DNA of 12,254 bases. It comes from Vairimorpha apis BRL 01. Lineage: Eukaryota > Microsporidia > Nosematidae. Shown here in pieces: positions 7,409-12,254 of this stretch (position 1 is the stretch's first letter; every line of letters starts with the position of its first letter). The position numbers were made by a program, and so were the translations under genes. The stretch is taken from contig KE647160.1 of NCBI GenBank assembly GCA_000447185.1, positions 1-12,254 of the forward strand, read 5' to 3'. The notes under the pieces were generated by a model. That model was not told the origin of the DNA. It did not search any database and saw only the letters and a program-made list of their open reading frames with translations.

Positions 7409-9810
7409 ATGGAAACAGATAATTTAAATTTAATAATTGCAAGATTACACGAAAAAGATAATAATATAATTAATAATGCTACTAATATGTTGGTTGATTT
7501 AGTAAAATCATCGCATTCTGGATCAATTAGTACATTAAGTTTTCAAGTTTTATCAGAAAGAAAATATGATTTATTGGATTTGTGTTCAAAGTTAGAAAAT
7601 GAACAGTCTAAAAAAATTTTCGATATTATTAGTGCTATAAGTATTATAGGCGACGATGAAGATATTTTAAGATACAGGATTTTAGGTAATGTTATTTCCC
7701 TTAAAGAATGGGGACATTTATATGTAAAAAAATTAATTGGATGTATCGTTGATTCAAAATTAAAAAAAATAAAATTGATTTTGATGAAACATATGAAGTT
7801 GTTCAAGAATGTAAAGATTTTCTTTTTCAGAATAATTTAGAATTTGATGCCATTGATTTTTTATTAGAAATTAAAGATATTGAAAATATTGTTAATTATG
7901 TTGATATACATAATTACAAGCGAATAATAAAGTATTTGGGAGAAATGAGTGTTTTTTATGATTTGAATGATATATTAGTAAAAATTTATCTAAAAACAAA
8001 AGATTATACGAGATACATAATAAATTTAATTGAGCAAAATTTTATTGATGAAGCAATTGAATTCGTTAAAAAAAGTTGATGATAAAATGGTTAAACGCCA
8101 ATTGTTGTATGTTTTAGCAAGGCTTAATATTTTTTACGATACTAAGATATTAGACGAAAAAGTTATTTTATCAAATAATCATATTAAAGATATTTATACT
8201 CAATTGATTAATATATATGAATTAAATTCTGATAAAACCAAAACAAGTATGTTAAATAAATTAAAATATGAAAAAGACGCAAAAAATATTCAACAAAATT
8301 CGTTTAATGCTATAACAGTTTGCAATGGTTTTATAAATCTCGGTTACAGTCATGATACTATTTTTTTCCTGCTGAAGAATCAGTAAATGATGGATTTGAT
8401 TACCAAACAGTTTTAAATTCTAATATTCCCGAATTAATTACAATAATCGCTAGTGTAGGATGTATTGAATTTTGGAATCCAAGTAAAGTTTTAGAGATTT
8501 TGCAAGAACATATTTTTGGTGAAATTTCAATAAAAAAAACAGGAGCATTATTAGCATTAGCTCTTTCTAGTTCAAAAATTTATGATGAAAATAGTACAAT
8601 TCTGTCACTTTTGACAAATAATTTACAATCCAACGATCCGTTACATGTTATTCCAACACTTATGGGTATTCAAACAATATATTGTAATGCTAACGACGAA
8701 GATTTAAAAAAATTATTAATACCTTTATTATATTCTGAAAACCAAGAAATATCTTTTTTCGCAGCATTTACCTTAGGAAGCTTATTTGTCGGATCAGCTG
8801 ATGATGAATTGATTTCGATATTTTTACAAATGTATATTGAAAAAGAAGAATATGTTGATTCTCATTTTTTTAAAATGCTAATGCTTGGTATTGCATTACT
8901 ATTTTATAGAAGACCAGATGTTGAGTGTTGTTTGGAAACTATGGAGACGAATTACGCAAAACATGGTGCAATTTTAGTTAAAGGATTTCAGTTTTTAAAA
9001 ACAGGAGATCCTCAAGTAGTTGAACATTTATTGTCTGAAGCCTTTTGTGGAGAAACGGACGCTTTACTTGAATCAATTGCACTATTAAGTTGTTCTTTAA
9101 TAGGTATAGGAGATGAATTGGCTACGCAAATGATTTCTAGAATATGTGCTTCTTCATTGATTCTAGAATCAACACATCTCAAATCCGTTTTACCTCTATG
9201 CTATGCTTTGATGTATCCTTCTTCGCCTCAATCTACTATAATTGATTTTTTAGAAAGAAATATAAATTGTGGTGATATTAATGTATCAATTTCCTCAATG
9301 TTTGCCCTTGGTGTTATTGGAGCAGGAACTGTAAGTGGTAGACTTCAAAAGATTATTGATTCGCAGTATACTCATTTTTATAAAGATTTTAAAGCCATCA
9401 CTATGTTAAGAATTTCAAATGGATTATTATCTCTTGGAAAAGGGCTAACTTCTATTTCTTATAATCTTTATGATAAATCATGTATTGTTCCAAAAAATTT
9501 TATTGGTTTGTTTGCAACAACTTTTCTTATGTTTGATACATTTTCAAGTCCTCTTTTTAAAGGCCATACTTATCTTTTTTATTTATTAAATCAATCATTT
9601 GTACCTAAATATATGTATACAGAAAAAAGGTACATGTTAGAATTGGTTTACCTGTAAGTACAGTTGGTATTGTTGGAGATCCTAAAACTATTTACTTCTA
9701 TGCAGACACACACTACTCCTGTAATTTTAAATTGTACAGAACGTGCTGAAATTGACGAAAGTAGTTATACTACTATATTTGAAGATGTTGTGTTATTAAA
9801 AGATAATTAA
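7409..9810 (+). CDS. RPN1: 26S proteasome regulatory subunit RPN1 (PSMD2), five frameshifts
   Basis: RPN1 is the scaffold of the proteasome base that docks ubiquitin, UBL shuttle factors and the deubiquitinase UBP6. Bridging five breaks gives about 800 residues, shorter than yeast (993) or human (about 908) mainly by lacking the N-terminal extension and the charged insert. Recognisable regions include the N-terminal LIIARLHEKD and LKEWGHLYVKKL. PC repeats include AAFTLGSLFVGSADDELI (8761-8814) and MFALGVIGAGTVSGRLQ (9298-9348), then SNGLLSLGKGL. The C-terminus is VRIGLPVSTVGIVGDPKTI, QTHTTPVIL, ERAEI and VVLLKDN. Breaks: A8 7762-7769 (-1), A7 8068-8074 (+1), T7 8361-8367 (-1), A6 9623-9628 (-1) and T3 9691-9693 (+1). 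RPN1 homology is continuous across each break with no lost segment, and no in-frame stop lies inside a piece. RPN1 is essential in yeast, so assembly error is more likely than gene death. Confidence 0.93.
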
Positions 9811-10200
9811 ATAGTTTAATTATATATTGTAAATGTTGTTTATTTTAAAAGTAAAAAAATGTATTTATATATAAATTGATTTATTAAATATTTAGAAATA
9901 TAAATTGTATGAAATAGGAATTTGTTCAGATAAAACTAATATTCAATACTTTTTTTATAATAATTTATTTATATTTATAAATTCATGTGAATAATTAAAT
10001 ATAATAGATTTTTAATTTTTGATAATATTTTAATCAATCTGATTCTTAATCCTTATTTTTAATAAAACTTTAAAAAATAATTAATACATAAATTAAAATA
10101 TATTTTTCAATGACTTAAATTAATTACACTTATTTAATTAAAATATTTTATTTTTAAAAAATAAAACAAATACAATTAAACATAATTTACAATTTAATTT
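9811..10200. other. convergent AT-rich spacer between RPN1 and the B56 gene
   Basis: Both flanking genes end here, RPN1 from the left and B56 from the right. I see no third gene and no structured RNA. Numerous AATAAA-like strings occur on both strands, as expected from composition, so no specific polyadenylation site can be named. Confidence 0.55.
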
Positions 10201-10348
10201 ATATTTTTTTTGTTTTGAATTATTTAAAGACTTTCGTCTTTTTGTAAAGATTAATTCTTTACTTTGTTCTATTTTATAAGATTCTATAACTTTTAAAAGT
10301 TTTTTTTCAAATCTTCAAAAATTTCACTTTTTTTTAAATGCTTTTTTT
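10200..10348 (-). other. probable frameshifted C-terminal tail of the B56 gene
   Basis: Past the in-frame stop at 10336-10334, two -1 steps, at A7 (10348-10342) and A8 (10307-10300), give a continuing protein-like frame: KKHLKKSEIFEDL, then KKKLLKVIESYKIEQSKE and FTKRRKSLNNSKQ. B56 proteins carry a charged helix after the conserved FxxC.......K segment, so a continuing basic helix fits. A third A8 run (10211-10204) leads to a natural stop near 10200 if it too lacks one base. The text could still be read-through of untranslated DNA. Confidence 0.5.
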
Positions 10349-11716
10349 ATTGTAATTTATTAAACATTGTTCAAAGCAATGATGATTGAGATTAATAATT
10401 AAAAACATAAATTTCAAAATATCTAATTTCCCCTTGTGTCTCCAATATTTTTTACTTATCATGTACAAGTTATCAAATATTTTTGGAAGAATTTCTGTAA
10501 TATTTTCTTTAAAGAATTTTTTTATAACATGTAAATCTATAATTTTAACTGTTTGATCAATAAGTTTAAAATGTTCAGATTCAAATGCATTATTTAAGAA
10601 CATACAAACATCGTTAATTATTTCATTATAAGATATTTTTCTTGACCATAAAATATATATTGACATATATATCTGTACTAGTACTGATTTGTTTGAAAAT
10701 TGAGTGTTTTGAAATAAAACGGATAAATATTTAAGAGTAATTTTAGAAACATTTAAATTTTTTTTGCAATAACTAAAAATTATTTGGTTGATATTAGTAT
10801 AATACTCTAAGTTATTAACAGTTAAAAACCTCAAAACATATTCATAGAAAAAACTATTATTTTTTTCCTTTAGTTTTTCTTCATTTTTATCTTTAAAGTT
10901 GTTGTTTGATATAATACTTTGATCATTAGATATTGGAAATTTTTTATTTTCTAATTTCACATATTCTCTTTTAATTGGCTTTATCCTAACCATATCTTCT
11001 ATTATACAAGAAACAACTTCTAACAATTCTTCCATCCCTATATGTGTTCGTAAACCTTCATAAAATAAACATAATTCATTTTCAATAACATTTCTAATTG
11101 TAATTTTAAAATTTTTAAAAATGTTTAATAAAACATTTGCAATTTGTGCTCTCTCGTTTTCGTCTTCAGATTTAAGAAGATTAATTAAATTTAAGATATC
11201 ACTATCGCAAAATACTTTTAAAATTATATTATTATCATACATAACACTTGTCACATAATTTAAAATTTTTGCAAATATATTAATATTTGACGAAACAGAA
11301 TTTTTAACATTTACATCGTCACCAACATGAAACTGTACACCAGTTGGATTTGAATTTTTAATTTCTCGAAATAATACATCTTTGCATTTATTAACTATGA
11401 TTATAAAAAGATTTTCTGTAATCTTTGTCTTTTTTAATTGGCATAATAATTCGTATAATGTTAAAGTATCTTTTGAATGAATATTTTCAATTAAAAAAGA
11501 ATTGATATGTACCTCAGAATTTGATTTATACTTATTGACTACCTTAAAATTGGGCTCATTAATATTTAGATTAAATATATTATCAATTGTATTATTTTCT
11601 TTTGTATTAAAATTTTTATTTTCAAACAATCTCCGATTTTTATTCTTTTCTTTAATAAAATTTAAGTTTAATTTTTTCTTTTTCTCCTGTTTCTCTTCAT
11701 CGTTTTTAGGTTTCAT
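10334..11716 (-). CDS. protein phosphatase 2A B56 (B') regulatory subunit
   Basis: A 460-residue open frame for a PP2A targeting subunit of the B56 family (RTS1 in yeast, PPP2R5 in animals), an all-helical HEAT-like solenoid that bridges scaffold, catalytic subunit and substrates. Residues 1-60 are Lys/Asn-rich and probably disordered. Family landmarks follow: SEDENERAQIANVLLNIFKN (about 183-202; family DPRER...LHRIYGKF), GMEELLEVVSCIIEDM (227-242; GIAELLEILGSIINGF), a KPIKREY segment, and near the end LYMISKKYWRHKGKLDILK with NLNHHCFEQCL (family LYRNSKTHWN...DDC). A Lys/Asn-rich insert at about 254-288 breaks the conserved core. The start is the ATG at 11716, preceded by ATCCTATTT. A TTG 12 bases upstream is not a likely eukaryotic start. 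The frame probably stops early because of missing bases in A runs (see tail at 10200-10348). The family assignment is firm; substrate choice is unknown. Confidence 0.85.
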   Translation of the reverse strand: MKPKNDEEKQEKKKKLNLNFIKEKNKNRRLFENKNFNTKENNTIDNIFNLNINEPNFKVVNKYKSNSEVHINSFLIENIHSKDTLTLYELLCQLKKTKITENLFIIIVNKCKDVLFREIKNSNPTGVQFHVGDDVNVKNSVSSNINIFAKILNYVTSVMYDNNIILKVFCDSDILNLINLLKSEDENERAQIANVLLNIFKNFKITIRNVIENELCLFYEGLRTHIGMEELLEVVSCIIEDMVRIKPIKREYVKLENKKFPISNDQSIISNNNFKDKNEEKLKEKNNSFFYEYVLRFLTVNNLEYYTNINQIIFSYCKKNLNVSKITLKYLSVLFQNTQFSNKSVLVQIYMSIYILWSRKISYNEIINDVCMFLNNAFESEHFKLIDQTVKIIDLHVIKKFFKENITEILPKIFDNLYMISKKYWRHKGKLDILKFMFLIINLNHHCFEQCLINYNKKSI

Positions 11717-11721
11717 AAATA

Positions 11722-11723
11722 GG
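11722..11723 (-). promoter_or_regulatory. weak CC version of the start signal at the B56 gene
   Basis: The minus strand reads GATCCTATTTATG, so only two Cs occur, five bases before the ATG. It is the sole exception to the CCC pattern in this window. It may be a functional variant or a chance CC. Confidence 0.3.
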
Positions 11724-11883
11724 ATCAATTGTATTTTTTTATTAAATTCGTTTTATATGCAAATAAATAAAATTTTATATCAATATAAAAAATATGCATT
11801 GAGTTTAATTAAAATAAACGTAATGACAGGTGTAAAATAAACAAGAAAATAAAAAAATTTCAAATTACAAAAATGTATTTTTA

Positions 11884-12153
11884 TTAAAAATCTTCATTTA
11901 ACAATGATATAATTTTATCATTATTTTTAATTTTATTTTGAGAATTATCTTGATGATATTTTTTATTTAAATTTAAAATATTATAATAAATTTCTTGAAC
12001 ATTATTAATGATATTTAAACAACTTCTTTTGACAAAAAATAATGAAACTATATCATTGTTTGGATTTTTTAGCATATCAAAAATTTCAATATAGTCTTCT
12101 AAAATTTTTTCAAGATTGTCATTAATATTTTGTATTATATCACTTTTTAACAT
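11884..12153 (-). CDS. 89-residue helical protein, possibly Mediator subunit MED22-like
   Basis: The open frame extends to 12219, but the upstream part is almost pure Phe/Lys/Tyr from AT-rich DNA. The ATG at 12153 follows ACCCAA, so I take that as the start, giving an 89-residue hydrophilic helical protein. The segment IINNVQEIYYNILNLNKKY (about residues 48-66) resembles a helix in the MED22/SRB6 family (LIKNVQDLL..., from memory). The preceding helix, LEKILEDYIEIFDMLK, is in the right place, and small Mediator head subunits have this size and two-helix form. The tail is Asn/Lys-rich. I see no catalytic motif or signal peptide. The resemblance rests on one short helix, so any small coiled-coil protein is an alternative. 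Confidence 0.5.
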   Translation of the reverse strand: MLKSDIIQNINDNLEKILEDYIEIFDMLKNPNNDIVSLFFVKRSCLNIINNVQEIYYNILNLNKKYHQDNSQNKIKNNDKIISLLNEDF

Positions 12154-12155
12154 TT

Positions 12156-12158
12156 GGG
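12156..12158 (-). promoter_or_regulatory. CCC start signal of the MED22-like gene
   Basis: The minus strand reads TACCCAAATG, with CCC two bases before the ATG at 12153. It decides against the longer reading frame that begins near 12219. Confidence 0.6.
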
Positions 12159-12254
12159 TAAAAAAATAAAAATTAAAAATAAAAAATTTAAATTTTCGAT
12201 AAAATTTGTAAACAATCAAATAATTTGTTAATTAATCATAAAGTCGGTTCGTAA

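Noticed and set aside
7543..7806. Minus-strand open frame opposite RPN1
   Set aside because: It is a shadow of the conserved N-terminal RPN1 coding sequence.
7762..8368. Programmed -1 frameshift sites (in-phase A AAA AAA at 7762 and T TTT TTC at 8362)
   Set aside because: Any run of seven to nine identical bases gives such a heptamer in most phases, several breaks lack one, and five programmed shifts in one housekeeping gene would be implausible.
9654..9663. GTAAGT...ACAG as a tiny intron in RPN1
   Set aside because: Only 10 bases would be removed, and VRIGLPVSTVGIVGDPKTI aligns with the family without a gap straight across it.
11502..11840. Plus-strand open frame rich in Phe and Leu
   Set aside because: It is antisense to the Lys/Asn-rich N-terminus of B56, which automatically reads as Phe/Leu on the other strand.
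12154..12219. N-terminal extension of the last gene (KFYRKFKFFIFNFYFF) as a membrane segment
   Set aside because: The extension lacks CCC, begins in spacer-like AT sequence, and the internal ATG at 12153 has CCC two bases upstream.
12236..12254. GGTTCG near the right edge as a tRNA T-arm
   Set aside because: The flanking bases do not form a T-stem and the window ends before any acceptor stem could be seen.

Overview
The window reads as chromosomal DNA of a very AT-rich, intron-poor eukaryotic parasite, most likely a microsporidian. Base composition is extreme (G+C roughly one fifth by eye, not counted). Genes are short and I see no convincing intron. The recognisable proteins are eukaryotic but shorter and more divergent than their animal or yeast relatives: proteasome RPN1, a PP2A B56 subunit, a C2 plus class-3 lipase, a secreted leucine-rich-repeat protein, and a VMA21-like V-ATPase assembly factor. 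Six of the seven genes have a CCC triplet 0 to 6 bases before the ATG, a start signal known from microsporidia; the seventh has a weaker CC version. Nothing looks bacterial: no operons, no Shine-Dalgarno sites. I cannot name the genus.

Layout, left to right: (1) 117-359 minus, small two-helix membrane protein, VMA21-like; (2) 1416-2268 minus, a degenerate ubiquitin-hydrolase-like gene that appears only when two frameshifts are bridged; (3) 2845-4917 plus, signal peptide, C2-like domain and diacylglycerol-lipase-like alpha/beta hydrolase, read across three frameshifts; (4) 5853-6989 plus, intact secreted LRR protein; (5) 7409-9810 plus, RPN1/PSMD2, the largest non-ATPase subunit of the proteasome base, read across five frameshifts; (6) 10334-11716 minus, PP2A B56 subunit, with a likely basic C-terminal tail to about 10200 in other frames; (7) 11884-12153 minus, 89-residue helical protein, possibly Mediator MED22-like. 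Genes are separated by AT-rich spacers of about 0.1 to 1 kb holding no other gene I can support. About two thirds of the window is coding.

The strongest signal is that coding frames break almost only at A or T homopolymers, usually by one missing base, while the protein continues convincingly in the next frame. Four genes carry 12 such breaks. Homopolymer miscounting in the assembly is the simplest explanation. Recent pseudogenisation and poly(A)/poly(T) transcriptional slippage are testable alternatives. The genes do not form a pathway. RPN1 and the deubiquitinase-like gene both belong to the ubiquitin-proteasome sphere, and the lipase and LRR proteins both look secreted, so they could act at the host interface.
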